Part shown: piece by piece, positions 1 through 7,860 of the stretch | Layout of the letters: every line of letters begins with the position of its first letter | Numbering within the stretch: position 1 is the first letter of the stretch | Translations under genes and position numbers: made by a program | NCBI RefSeq assembly: GCF_003389455.1 | Contig: NZ_QUAC01000310.1 | Coordinates: 72,141 to 105,331 of the forward strand | Origin: Streptomyces inhibens | GTDB lineage: Bacteria > Actinomycetota > Actinomycetes > Streptomycetales > Streptomycetaceae | DNA: 33,191 nt | Direction of reading: 5' to 3' | Notes under the pieces: generated by a model | What the model was told of the DNA's origin: nothing | The model's database searches: none | What the model saw: only the letters and a program-made list of their open reading frames with translations

Positions 1-1121
1 GGCCGGTTGGTTCCGATCACCCCCGTGGGGCCCCGCTTGATCCAGCCCGCCACGTACACGCCGGGAAGCGGTGCGCCGTCCCGTAGCACCCGGCCCGCCA
101 GATGCGGCACCGTCCCGGTCCCCTCGTCGAACGGCAGCCCCGGCTGCGGCGTGCCCCGATAGCCGACCGAACGCAGCACCAACTGCCCCTCGATGTCCTC
201 GAATTCGCCCGTGCCCCGGACTCCGCCCCGCCCATCGGGCGCCGTCCGCTCGAAGCGGACCGCGCGCACCCCCGTGGCGTCCCCGAGCACCTCGACCGGA
301 CGCAGGAAGAACCGCAGATGGATCCGCCGCCCCACCGGAGTGGTGGCGGCCGTCGGCCGCTCCGCCCAGCCGCGCAGCACCTCGACGTTCCGCCGCCCCA
401 CCGCCGGCAGCTCGCCCGGATCCAGGTACGCCGGATCCAGCGCCAGCTCCTCGGGCTGTACGCGCACCTCCGTACCCGGAAGGGATCCCAGCTCCCGTAG
501 CTCCTTGGTGGTGAACTTGGCCTGCGAGGGCCCGCGTCGTCCGACCATCCAGACATCCTCGACGTGGCTGTCCGCGAGCGCGCCGAGCGGTCCCTGCGGC
601 ATATCGGTGGTGGCGAGCTCGGCGGCACCACGGGACAGCATCCGCGCCACATCCACCGCGACATTGCCCACGCCGATCACGATCGCGGACCGCGCCGCGA
701 GGGTGAAACGGACCGCGGCCGCATCCGGATGCGCGCTGTACCAGGCGACGAACTCGGTGGCCGGATGGCTGCCGGGCAGCTCCTCGCCGGGGATGCCCAG
801 ATGCCGGTCGGTGGCGGCGCCCACGCAGAACACCACCGCATGGAAGATCTCCCGCAGCTCCGCCACGCCCAGCCCCGGCGCCCCGACCTCCACATTGCCC
901 AGGAAGTGCACCCTGGGGTGCTCCAGCACCGTACGCAGATTGTTCTGCAGCGATTTGATCTTCTCGTGGTCCGGCGCGACGCCGTAGCGCACCAGACCGT
1001 ACGGGCAGGGCAGCCGATCCAGGACGTACACCTCGATGTCCGGTACGGCCTGCTGCTCGATCAGGGACTGGGCGGTGTAGACACCGCTGGGCCCGGAACC
1101 GATCACTGCGACACGAAGCAC
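1..1121 (-). CDS. NADPH:ferredoxin/adrenodoxin reductase, FprA-like (3' end cut by window)
   Basis: FAD enzyme expected to pass electrons from NADPH to ferredoxin, which would feed cytochromes P450 or other ferredoxin users in the cytoplasm. The start is GTG at 1121, with GGAAGGGG six bases upstream. The protein opens with a Rossmann FAD motif (VAVIGSGPSGVYTAQSL), followed by LPYGLVRYGVAPDHEKIK-type sequence (seen as CPYGLVRYGVAPDH). A second dinucleotide motif, VIGVGNVAVDVARML, lies near residue 150, then WMVGRRGPSQAKFT. The visible end, YVAGWIKRGPTGVIGTNR, is the C-terminal FAD/NADPH signature of the adrenodoxin-reductase family. About 373 residues are visible, against roughly 450 for the family, so the C-terminus lies outside the window. 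The family call is firm from these motifs; the physiological partner cannot be read here. Confidence 0.93.
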   Translation of the reverse strand, partial: MLRVAVIGSGPSGVYTAQSLIEQQAVPDIEVYVLDRLPCPYGLVRYGVAPDHEKIKSLQNNLRTVLEHPRVHFLGNVEVGAPGLGVAELREIFHAVVFCVGAATDRHLGIPGEELPGSHPATEFVAWYSAHPDAAAVRFTLAARSAIVIGVGNVAVDVARMLSRGAAELATTDMPQGPLGALADSHVEDVWMVGRRGPSQAKFTTKELRELGSLPGTEVRVQPEELALDPAYLDPGELPAVGRRNVEVLRGWAERPTAATTPVGRRIHLRFFLRPVEVLGDATGVRAVRFERTAPDGRGGVRGTGEFEDIEGQLVLRSVGYRGTPQPGLPFDEGTGTVPHLAGRVLRDGAPLPGVYVAGWIKRGPTGVIGTNR

Positions 1122-1257
1122 GAGTGGCCCCTTCCGCGGGATACCCCCAGGATCGCACCGGCAGGCGCGCGACGGGAGATGCGCTATCGGGGTTGCTCCC
1201 GGTGGGATGAGCGTGCCGCGCTACTGGGCCGGGTGAGCTGGAGGCTAGGTTTTCAAT

Positions 1258-2277
1258 GTGTCGGAAAGTGACTTTTATACCGTTAATCACCGATATGAGG
1301 CCCAGGGCGCGCCACGGAAGTGGCCCACGTGGGAGCTGCAGGCCCATGGCTCGGCCGCGCCCGCTCCCGAGCCGGCCGCCCCGGAGGATCCTGCCGGATC
1401 CGACGGTCCCGGCTGCTCGCTGCCCCGGCTCGACCCGCTGGGCCCCTGGTGCAGCGCCCGGCTGACCTTCGCCGACGGCGCCCGGATCGATGTCCTTGTG
1501 ACGGTCTCCGACGACCACATCACCGTCGAGGACGTACGTGCCGACCCGCCGCTGGCCCTGGACAGCCTCGCCGACCTGGCCCGCTGGATCGAGGGGCCGC
1601 TGGACGACGCCTTCCGGGCAGCCACCGGGCGGCCGCGGAAGATCCGGCCCGCGCCCCGGCAGCTCGGCCCGGCGGACATGTCACCACAACGGGGCGGCGG
1701 GGCGACGGCCGGGCCGGAGCGACAGCCCGGGCCGACGGCTGCGCCGGCTACGGCGGACGCCGAGGTCGAGGAGGCAACAGGGGCGGCGGGTGCCGTTCCC
1801 GGCGAGGGTGCGCCCCACGCCACGACAACGGGCGCCGGGATCGGCCACCTTGCCGTGACGTCCGCGGAGCCGTCAGCGGAACCGTCTGGGCAGACGTCGG
1901 CGGAGCCGTCAGCGGAAGCGTCGTCCGGGTCGCCCGCCGAGCCGGCCTCGGGAGCGGTCACTCCGGTCGCTCCGTCCGATCCGTCCACGCCGTCCGATCC
2001 ATCCGCTCCGGCCGACCCGTCCGATCCCTCCGCGCCGCCCACGCCCGCCTCGCCCTCCGCCCCGGCCGAACGCGCCCGCTCCACCGTCCTCGCCCGGTCG
2101 CGGGCCGGCGAGCGTCGCAAGATCGCCGCGGACGCTTACCGCCAGGCCCAGCGGGAAGGGCGCGATCCGGTGCTGGCCGTCATGCTCGCCACCGGCCGCA
2201 ATCGCCGAAGATCGCTGCGACTGATCGCCGGCGCCCGCGACGAAGGCCTGCTGACGCCACGTCACAACAAACGGTGA
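1258..2277 (+). CDS. DUF6214-like protein with low-complexity linker and C-terminal HTH-like segment
   Basis: Unknown function. The GTG start at 1258 has GGAGG about 14 bases upstream. The N-terminal 120 residues resemble the Streptomyces DUF6214 family as I recall it (WPTWELQAHG near residue 25, then LTFADGARIDVLVTVSDDHI and a WIEGPLDDAF segment). Residues about 140-270 are a low-complexity linker rich in Ser, Pro, Ala, Glu and Asp, with tandem SAEPSAEPS- and SDPSAPADPSDPS-type repeats. The last 60 residues (AGERRKIAADAYRQAQREG, then LAVMLATGRNRRRSLRLIAGARDEGLL) look like a small helix-turn-helix module found at the C-terminus of many Streptomyces proteins. It is transcribed divergently from the fprA-like gene. 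The family name rests on memory; DNA binding is inference. Confidence 0.75.
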   Translation: MSESDFYTVNHRYEAQGAPRKWPTWELQAHGSAAPAPEPAAPEDPAGSDGPGCSLPRLDPLGPWCSARLTFADGARIDVLVTVSDDHITVEDVRADPPLALDSLADLARWIEGPLDDAFRAATGRPRKIRPAPRQLGPADMSPQRGGGATAGPERQPGPTAAPATADAEVEEATGAAGAVPGEGAPHATTTGAGIGHLAVTSAEPSAEPSGQTSAEPSAEASSGSPAEPASGAVTPVAPSDPSTPSDPSAPADPSDPSAPPTPASPSAPAERARSTVLARSRAGERRKIAADAYRQAQREGRDPVLAVMLATGRNRRRSLRLIAGARDEGLLTPRHNKR

Positions 2278-2287
2278 CGGGGCGGCG

Positions 2288-2962
2288 TTACGACGCCTGC
2301 CGCAGCTTCGCCCGGATCCGTGCCATCCGCCCGATCTCGGCGCTCTGCTGCGCGATGACGTCGTTCGCCATGTCCTCCACGAGCGCGTTGTTGCCCTCGG
2401 AGAGCACCTCGGTGGCCATGGAGACCGCACCCTGGTGGTGCGCGATCATCAACTTCAGGAAGAGCGCGTCGAACTTCTCGCCGCGTGCCGCCCGCAACTG
2501 ATCGAGCTGCGCGGCGGTGGCCATCCCGGGCATCGCCCCGTGATGATGGTGGCCGCCCTCCGCGTGCGGCCCGCCGTGACCGCTCAACCAGCCCTTCATC
2601 GCGTCGATTTCGGGTCCCTGGGCCGCGGAGATCCGCTCCGCCAGCCGCCCGACCTGCTCGCCGTCCGCATGCCGGGCGGCCAGCTCCGTCATCACCAGCG
2701 CCTGCTGATGGTGCGGAATCATCATCCGGATGTAGCTGAAGTCGGCGGAGTTGGGGGAGTCGTCGCTACGCGCCTTCCTGGCCTCATCGGCGGTGAGGGT
2801 CTTCGCCGGTTCGCCCGGCTTTCCCGGTGCCACCACCTTCGGGCCGCCCGCCTCGCTCGCCTTCTTGGTGTCGTCATCGGACGAACAGCCGCTCAGCGCA
2901 AGGGAGATGGCCAGCGAGAAGCCGGCCGTGGCGAGGGCGATCGCTCTTCTGGGACGCGTCAA
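2288..2962 (-). CDS. DUF305 domain lipoprotein
   Basis: Probable membrane-anchored extracytoplasmic lipoprotein. A TTG start at 2962, with AGGAG eight bases upstream, gives a clean signal peptide beginning MTRPRRAIALATAGFSLA and ending in the lipobox LSGC. An ATG at 2989 is also in frame but has no ribosome site and would put a poor leader ahead of the signal. The mature part has the two DUF305 histidine motifs, MMIPHHQQALVM and LMIAHHQGAVSMA, and between them a His-rich stretch (GGHHHHGAMPGM). DUF305 is a ferritin-like helical fold of unsettled function; His and Met richness suggests metal binding, perhaps copper, but that is inference. It is divergent from the LVIVD-repeat gene, and the two share a 176-bp intergenic region. 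Confidence 0.88.
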   Translation of the reverse strand: MTRPRRAIALATAGFSLAISLALSGCSSDDDTKKASEAGGPKVVAPGKPGEPAKTLTADEARKARSDDSPNSADFSYIRMMIPHHQQALVMTELAARHADGEQVGRLAERISAAQGPEIDAMKGWLSGHGGPHAEGGHHHHGAMPGMATAAQLDQLRAARGEKFDALFLKLMIAHHQGAVSMATEVLSEGNNALVEDMANDVIAQQSAEIGRMARIRAKLRQAS

Positions 2963-3061
2963 CGCACACACTCCTGTCCGTCGGACCATCCATCGGGCCT
3001 GGGGCGCCCTTGCCGGCGCATTACCTGCCCTGCACGGGCGTTACATCTTCATTGCCATCTA

Positions 3062-3091
3062 TTGATATGTACATGAGGGGCGCGATACTAC
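3062..3091 (+). promoter_or_regulatory. Putative sigma-HrdB-type promoter for the LVIVD-repeat gene
   Basis: TTGATA (3062-3067) and TACTAC (3086-3091) are separated by 18 bases and lie about 48 bases upstream of the GTG start at 3139. The region between the divergent DUF305 and LVIVD genes is noticeably AT-richer than its surroundings. An 8-bp palindrome ATGTACAT overlaps the spacer. No experimental support. Confidence 0.35.
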
Positions 3092-3138
3092 CGGGGCCAA
3101 GAACCGTTCACATCGGAACGGACTCCAGGGAGGACCTT

Positions 3139-4623
3139 GTGACGTCGTTGCACAGACCCCGCGTGCGGCGCAGATCCCTCGGAGCTGTGACCGCGGCCTT
3201 CGGGCTCGCGGCCGCCCTCCTCGTGGCCGGACCCGCGGCCGCGACCCCCGACCCCGGCGACCATCCCTCCGCGGCCAAGGAGGTGAGCCGCGGCCAGGAG
3301 GCGGACACCAGGGCCGCGATCAACAACGGCGAGATACCCGGCGTGGACGAGGTCGTGCACAGCGACAACGTCCGCCATCTGGCCAACATCCCCAAGCAGG
3401 CGCTCCTGGGCACCAACTCCGACCTCGCCTTCCAGGGGAAGTACGCGTTCGCCGGCAACTACGACGGCTTTGTCATCTACGACATCTCCCGGCCCGAGGC
3501 GCCCCGGACCGTGAGCCAGGTGCTCTGTCCCGGCTCGCAGAACGATGTCTCGGTCTCCGGGAATCTGCTGTTCCTGTCCACGGACTCCTCGCGCACCGAC
3601 AACTCCTGTAACAGCGCTACACAGCCCGCGACCGAGAAGTCCTCCTGGGAGGGCATGAAGGTCTTCGACATCAGCGACAAGGCGCACCCCAGGTACGTCG
3701 CCGCCGTCGAAACCGCCTGCGGTTCGCACACCCACACGCTGGTCCCCGAGCGCCGCGACGTCTACATCTACGTCTCGTCGTACTCGCCCAGCGAGAGCTT
3801 CCCCGACTGCCGGCCGCCGCACGACGGCATCTCCGTCATCAAGGTGCCGCGCTCCGCGCCGGAAAAGGCCGCCGTCATCGACTTTCCCGTCCTCTTCCCG
3901 GACGGCGGCAACCCCGGCGGCACCACCAACCCGGGCGTTTCACAGACCACCGGCTGCCACGACATCACCACCTTCCCGAAGCTGAAGCTGGCCGCGGGCG
4001 CCTGCATGGGCGACGGCATCCTCCTGGACATCGCGAACCCGGCCGCACCCAAGGTCATCGACCGGGTCCAGGACAACGTCAACTTCGCCTTCTGGCACTC
4101 CGCGACCTTCAACGAGCGGGGAAACAAGGTGGTGTTCACCGACGAGCTGGGCGGCGGCGGAGCGGCCACCTGCAACGAGAAGACCGGGCCGAACCGCGGC
4201 GCCGACGGGATCTACGACATCGTCGGCAAGGGCACCCACCGCAAGCTCGTCTTCAAGAGCTACTACAAGATCCCGCGCCACCAGGCCGACACCGAGAACT
4301 GCGTCGCCCACAACGGCTCGCTGATCCCGGCCAAGAACCGCGACATCATGGTCCAGGCGTGGTACCAAGGCGGCGTCTCCATCTGGGACTTCACCGACTC
4401 CGCGCACCCCAAGGAGATCGGCTACTTCGAACGCGGCCCGATCTCCACGGACTCACTTGTCACCGGCGGTGCGTGGTCCGCGTACTACTACAACGGCCAC
4501 ATCTACTCCAACGACATCGCCAAGGGCTTCGACGTCCTCGCGATCGACGACCGCCGCACCGACAGCGCCGAGTCGGTACGGATGAGGGAGCTCAACGTGC
4601 AGACCCAGCCCGACTACCGCTGA
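3139..4623 (+). CDS. Secreted LVIVD-repeat beta-propeller protein
   Basis: Predicted exported protein of 494 residues. I chose GTG 3139 because AGGGAGGA lies five bases upstream and because it gives a typical signal peptide: basic MTSLHRPRVRRRSLGA, a hydrophobic stretch, and a cleavage site near GPAAA-TPDPG. The open frame upstream to 2827 has no leader logic. The mature protein holds LVIVD-type propeller blades, seen as YAFAGNYDGFVIYDISRP, KVFDISDKAHPRYVAAVET, ILLDIANPAAPKVIDRVQD, VSIWDFTDSAHPKEIGYFE and KGFDVLAID. Cysteines (CPGSQNDVS, TACGSHTHT, CHDITTF, CMGDG, CVAHNG) fit extracellular disulfides. LVIVD proteins have no assigned reaction; a surface or cell-wall role is inference. Its 3' end overlaps the convergent tetR gene by 10 bases. 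Confidence 0.88.
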   Translation: MTSLHRPRVRRRSLGAVTAAFGLAAALLVAGPAAATPDPGDHPSAAKEVSRGQEADTRAAINNGEIPGVDEVVHSDNVRHLANIPKQALLGTNSDLAFQGKYAFAGNYDGFVIYDISRPEAPRTVSQVLCPGSQNDVSVSGNLLFLSTDSSRTDNSCNSATQPATEKSSWEGMKVFDISDKAHPRYVAAVETACGSHTHTLVPERRDVYIYVSSYSPSESFPDCRPPHDGISVIKVPRSAPEKAAVIDFPVLFPDGGNPGGTTNPGVSQTTGCHDITTFPKLKLAAGACMGDGILLDIANPAAPKVIDRVQDNVNFAFWHSATFNERGNKVVFTDELGGGGAATCNEKTGPNRGADGIYDIVGKGTHRKLVFKSYYKIPRHQADTENCVAHNGSLIPAKNRDIMVQAWYQGGVSIWDFTDSAHPKEIGYFERGPISTDSLVTGGAWSAYYYNGHIYSNDIAKGFDVLAIDDRRTDSAESVRMRELNVQTQPDYR

Positions 4624-5264
4624 CGTTCCGGGCCCTGTGTCCGTATCCCGCCGGGCGGCTCCTCGTCCGGCGGGACCCCCAACTCCCAGTCCAGCCCGTA
4701 CCGTTGGAACAATTCGGCGCGCAGCCGGGCCCGCGGCATCGGTGCCCCCGGCAGCAGCATCGGCACCACCGAACCCATCAGCAGCGCCCGCAACAGCGGA
4801 TAGTCGGCATCGGGATCCGGTGATCCGTACGCCACGACCGTCTCACGCAGCAATTGGGCCAGCCGTTGCTGCTCGGGACATTGAATAAATCCCTCGGCCG
4901 TCAGAATTCCCGCCATATGCGTACGCATCAGCAATGGATGATCATGCGCAAGGCCCAGAATGGCGTCGATGGCGCGCGCCAGCAGCTCCCGCCCGGCGAC
5001 CGGCCCGGTCGGCCGCGGCTCGCGTTCCAGCGCCGCCTGCAGGGTGCGATGCATCAGCCGGTGCACGGCGGACTGCAGCAGCTGACGCTTGCCGGGGAAG
5101 TAGTACGAGATCAGCCCGCGCGCCGTCCCCGCCCGCTCGGCGATGTCCCCGAGGGTCGTCGCTTCGAAGCCGCGTTCCCCCACCAGCTCGACCGTCGCCT
5201 GCAGCAGCCGCTCGCGGGAGCGCTGCCGCAATTCTTCATTGACCGATGCGCTGCGGGGGGACAT
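4614..5264 (-). CDS. TetR family transcriptional regulator
   Basis: 216-residue repressor-type regulator. The N-terminal HTH is clear: RERLLQATVELVGERGFEAT, then LGDIAERAGTARGLISYYFPGKRQLL at about residues 15-60, with the usual YYFPGK end of the recognition helix. The remaining 150 residues are a helical ligand-binding domain that I cannot tie to a ligand. The ATG at 5264 follows an upstream dyad (5286-5309) containing a minus-strand TATATT, which suggests autoregulation. The gene is convergent with the LVIVD gene and overlaps its last 10 bases. The target beyond itself is unknown; LVIVD/DUF305 are candidates only by proximity. Confidence 0.92.
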   Translation of the reverse strand: MSPRSASVNEELRQRSRERLLQATVELVGERGFEATTLGDIAERAGTARGLISYYFPGKRQLLQSAVHRLMHRTLQAALEREPRPTGPVAGRELLARAIDAILGLAHDHPLLMRTHMAGILTAEGFIQCPEQQRLAQLLRETVVAYGSPDPDADYPLLRALLMGSVVPMLLPGAPMPRARLRAELFQRYGLDWELGVPPDEEPPGGIRTQGPERQR

Positions 5265-5285
5265 CCTGTAACTCCTGCGTTGACT

Positions 5286-5309
5286 GGCTGAGAGCCAATA
5301 TACTCAGCC
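5286..5309 (-). promoter_or_regulatory. Probable TetR operator over the tetR promoter
   Basis: Perfect 7-bp inverted repeat GGCTGAG (5286-5292) and CTCAGCC (5303-5309) with a 10-base spacer. The spacer contains AATATA, which reads TATATT on the minus strand and would serve as the -10 box of tetR, whose ATG lies 22 bases downstream. A dyad covering the -10 box of a tetR gene is the standard layout for autorepression. Inference from layout only. Confidence 0.5.
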
Positions 5310-5415
5310 CGACTCCGGATGTCCGTCCCCTCGCCCGGGGAGGGCCGAAATCCGGTCAAGCTGCCTGATTCGGGCGACGCGGGGGATCGCCCGAATCGGG
5401 CTGAGGTGGTACTGG

Positions 5416-5459
5416 GATCGGCCTTGTGACCTCCGCTTCTGCAGGTCACAAGGCCGATC
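5416..5459. terminator. Perfect 17-bp stem-loop, probable bidirectional terminator
   Basis: The left arm GATCGGCCTTGTGACCT (5416-5432) is the exact reverse complement of the right arm at 5443-5459, with a 10-base loop CCGCTTCTGC. It lies about 100 bases beyond the 3' end of the response-regulator gene (ends at 5560, reading left) and upstream of tetR, so it could end transcription coming out of the two-component operon. There is no U-tract, as is usual in Streptomyces. The rest of the 5310-5559 gap contains only an 11-bp direct repeat. Confidence 0.55.
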
Positions 5460-5517
5460 TGGGCCCGCGCCGGTCTGCAGGTTCGATCATCTCTGGTGGC
5501 ATCTGATCATGTGCTCG

Positions 5518-5545
5518 CTGACTGGTTGCTGACTGGTTGCTGACT
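5518..5545. repeat. 11-bp tandem repeat (2.5 copies)
   Basis: CTGACTGGTTG occurs at 5518-5528 and 5529-5539, followed by a partial copy CTGACT at 5540-5545. It lies just past the stop of the response-regulator gene. No function is evident. Confidence 0.7.
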
Positions 5546-5559
5546 CTTCTGACGGTGCG

Positions 5560-6369
5560 TCAGGAATATGGGGAGTGTCCTGTTGGCTGGTCTGGCGACA
5601 AGTGCGACCTTCTAGTGGCACTGGGCTCGACGGGTTGGCGAGGGGGTCTTGTTTCGCTGTGCCCGTAGCCGGGCGGATCCCCGGCTACGGCGCGGGCGGT
5701 GACCAGGCCCGATTCGTAGGCCGCGATGACCGCCTGGGCGCGGTCGCGGACGGCGAGCTTGTCGAAGATGCTGGTGATGTAGTTCTTGACCGTGGAGAGG
5801 CTGATGTCCAGGGCGCGGGAGATCTCGGTGTTGTCGAGGCCGGTGGCCATCAGACGCCACACCTCGACCTCGCGGGGGGTGAGTTCACCCAGGCCGGTGG
5901 GGGCCGGTGGCGCACCGTGGGGTGCCCGTACGTAGGTGGAGATCAGCCGGGTGAGCAGGCGCGGCGCGACGGCGGCCTCGCCGGCGTGGACGGTGCGGAT
6001 CGCCGCGCTCAGGTCCTCCGGGGAGCTGTCCTTGGGCAGGAACCCGTAGGCTCCGGCGCGCAGGGCGCCCACGACGTACTCGTCGAGGTCGAAGGTGCTG
6101 AGGGCCAGGACCCGGCAGTCGGGCAGGGTGGCGGCGAGTTCCCCGGTCGCGCCGACTCCGTCGAGGACGGGCATCCGGATGTCCATCACCACGACGTCGG
6201 GGCGCAGTTGGCGGGCGAGGGTGACGGCCTGCGCGCCGTTCTCGGCCTCGCCCACCACCTCGAGGGACGGGTCGGGGGAGAGGATCAGCGACAGGCCGCG
6301 CCGGACCAGCGGCTGGTCGTCCACGATGAGCACCCTGATCCTCGGTGGCGTCGGTCCGGTCCCGGTCAT
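5560..6369 (-). CDS. NarL/FixJ-type response regulator
   Basis: DNA-binding response regulator, 269 residues. Receiver domain: acidic pocket D17-D18 (VLIVDDQP), phosphoacceptor D63 (VVMDIRMP), and the conserved K113 (FLPKDSSP). A LuxR-type HTH follows at about residues 158-225 (LTPREVEVWRLMATGLDNTE, then ISLSTVKNYITSIFDKLAVR). The last 45 residues are a Pro/Ser/Arg-rich tail beyond the usual NarL length, probably an unstructured extension. The start codon overlaps the kinase stop (ATGA, 6366-6369), so the two are translationally coupled. The divergent MMPL exporter gene is the likeliest target, by neighbourhood. Confidence 0.95.
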   Translation of the reverse strand: MTGTGPTPPRIRVLIVDDQPLVRRGLSLILSPDPSLEVVGEAENGAQAVTLARQLRPDVVVMDIRMPVLDGVGATGELAATLPDCRVLALSTFDLDEYVVGALRAGAYGFLPKDSSPEDLSAAIRTVHAGEAAVAPRLLTRLISTYVRAPHGAPPAPTGLGELTPREVEVWRLMATGLDNTEISRALDISLSTVKNYITSIFDKLAVRDRAQAVIAAYESGLVTARAVAGDPPGYGHSETRPPRQPVEPSATRRSHLSPDQPTGHSPYS

Positions 6370-7592
6370 CGGCGCGCTCCCTCGTGCTGGACTGTCGCCT
6401 CGGCCGTCTCGTCCGTGGTCAGCGGTAGCTCGGCCATCACGGCGAACCCCCCGTCGGCCTGCGGGCCGACGGTGAGGGTGCCGCGGTGCAGGGCGACGCG
6501 CTCGCGCATGCCGATCAGACCGTATCCGCCTGAGCCCATCGTCGACGCCCCCTCCTGCGGTGGCGTGCCCCCGCCGTCGTCCCGCACCTCGACGGTGACC
6601 CCTTCTTGGTGGTAAGTCAGCTGTACGGAAGCGCGGGCGGGCCCCGCGTACTTGCGAGTGTTGGTGAGGGCCTCCTGGGCGATCCTGAACACCGTGAGGC
6701 CGACGGTCGGCGGCAGCGGGCGCTGCGGCCCGCGGACGCTGAACTCGGTCGGCAGTCCGGCGAGGCGGGACTCGGCCACCAGGCGGTCGAGGTCGTCGAC
6801 GCCGGGCTGGGGCAGCGACGGCGCGGCCTCCGGTTCGTCGCCGGCCCGCAGTACGTCGAGGAGCTGGCGCATCTCGCGCAGCGCGAGCCGCCCGGAGGAC
6901 TCCAGGGTGACCAGGGCTTCTTGGACCACCTCCGGTTGGGCGAGGTTGGCCCGGGCTCCGCCGGCCATCAGCTGCATGGTGGTGATGTGGTGGGCCACGA
7001 TGTCGTGCAACTCCCGTGCGATGCGGCGGCGTTCGTCGGCCACCGCACGGTCGGCAAGGAGGCTGCGGTTGGCCGCCACCTCCCGCTGCCAGCGGTTGAC
7101 CGCCATGGCGGTGCCGACGACGATCAGGGTGGAGAGGGGCGGGGTAATGGCCTCCTGCCAGGGCGGAATCCGGCCGCTGCTCTGGCTCAGCAGCGTCAGC
7201 GACACCGTTGCGGCGGCCGCGACCGCCGTCACCCGACCGGGGCAGGCTCTGGCGACCGAGTACACGGCGACCACCAGGACGGCACCGAAGTGGCTGGGCA
7301 GCGGGACGGTCAGGGTGGCCGCCGCATCGAGTGCCAGTGCGGCGGCGAGCGCCGCCACCGGGTGGCTGCGCCGGGCCAGCAGCGGCATGGCCGCCAGCGC
7401 GACGAGGAGGAACCCGGCCACGCTCACATTGTGCCGGCCGTTGGGGTCGTTGAAGAACACATAGCTGAGCAGGTTCAGCGCGCAGGCGCCGCCGGTCACG
7501 AGTGCGTCGTTACGGGTCCACGCCGGCTCGGCGCTGTCGATGTGCACCGACTCCTGGTCATCGTCGGGCCCGATGTGTCGGCTCCTGGGCAT
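6366..7592 (-). CDS. Sensor histidine kinase (HisKA_3 type)
   Basis: 408-residue membrane kinase. The ATG at 7592 has AGGGAG about eight bases upstream. The N-terminal 165 residues hold several hydrophobic segments (around 32-48, 57-75, 78-97, 103-117, 121-137, 152-167) with only short loops, so it may sense within the membrane. The dimerisation motif RRRIARELHDIVAHHITTMQ places the phosphorylated histidine at H196. The ATPase domain shows FRIAQEALTNTRKYA, a DDGGG box near 340 and GYGLIGMRERV. It forms an operon with the response regulator and faces the MMPL gene across 268 bp. The signal is unknown. Confidence 0.95.
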   Translation of the reverse strand: MPRSRHIGPDDDQESVHIDSAEPAWTRNDALVTGGACALNLLSYVFFNDPNGRHNVSVAGFLLVALAAMPLLARRSHPVAALAAALALDAAATLTVPLPSHFGAVLVVAVYSVARACPGRVTAVAAAATVSLTLLSQSSGRIPPWQEAITPPLSTLIVVGTAMAVNRWQREVAANRSLLADRAVADERRRIARELHDIVAHHITTMQLMAGGARANLAQPEVVQEALVTLESSGRLALREMRQLLDVLRAGDEPEAAPSLPQPGVDDLDRLVAESRLAGLPTEFSVRGPQRPLPPTVGLTVFRIAQEALTNTRKYAGPARASVQLTYHQEGVTVEVRDDGGGTPPQEGASTMGSGGYGLIGMRERVALHRGTLTVGPQADGGFAVMAELPLTTDETAEATVQHEGARR

Positions 7593-7697
7593 GTCTGTTC
7601 TCCCTGCGTCCGGCCTCCCGGCCCCCGGGACAGGGTTGCACAGCAGCCGCAGTGGTAGCGGTTCGCGGCCACTGTCCCGGGCGTTGACCTGGGTCGG

Positions 7698-7719
7698 GAC
7701 CAGGACCAGGGTCCTGGTC
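7698..7719. promoter_or_regulatory. 22-bp palindrome between kinase and MMPL genes, candidate operator
   Basis: GACCAGGACC (7698-7707), AG, GGTCCTGGTC (7710-7719): perfect 10-bp arms. A TTGACC at 7684-7689 lies upstream in the direction of the MMPL gene, so the palindrome would cover the -10 region of a promoter reading right. The response regulator encoded next door is the obvious candidate binder. Inference. Confidence 0.45.
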
Positions 7720-7860
7720 GCGGGCCTGGGAGGGACCCAGGGCCCCGGTCCGGATCATCCGCTGCCACGACGCTTGGCGGCCCCTCGCAGTGATGGTCTG
7801 GAGACCGGCCGGGAGCCCCCGGCAGACGTCCGCATTCAAGTCCGTCCGCCGGAGGACATC

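Noticed and set aside
1858..2060. CRISPR-like or minisatellite repeat array
   Set aside because: The repeats are in-frame Ser/Pro/Ala/Glu/Asp codons of the DUF6214-like protein linker, with no spacers.
5475..5500. GCAGGTTCGATCA, resembling a tRNA T-arm and a possible attachment site
   Set aside because: No acceptor, D or anticodon arms could be folded around it, and no second copy was found in the window.
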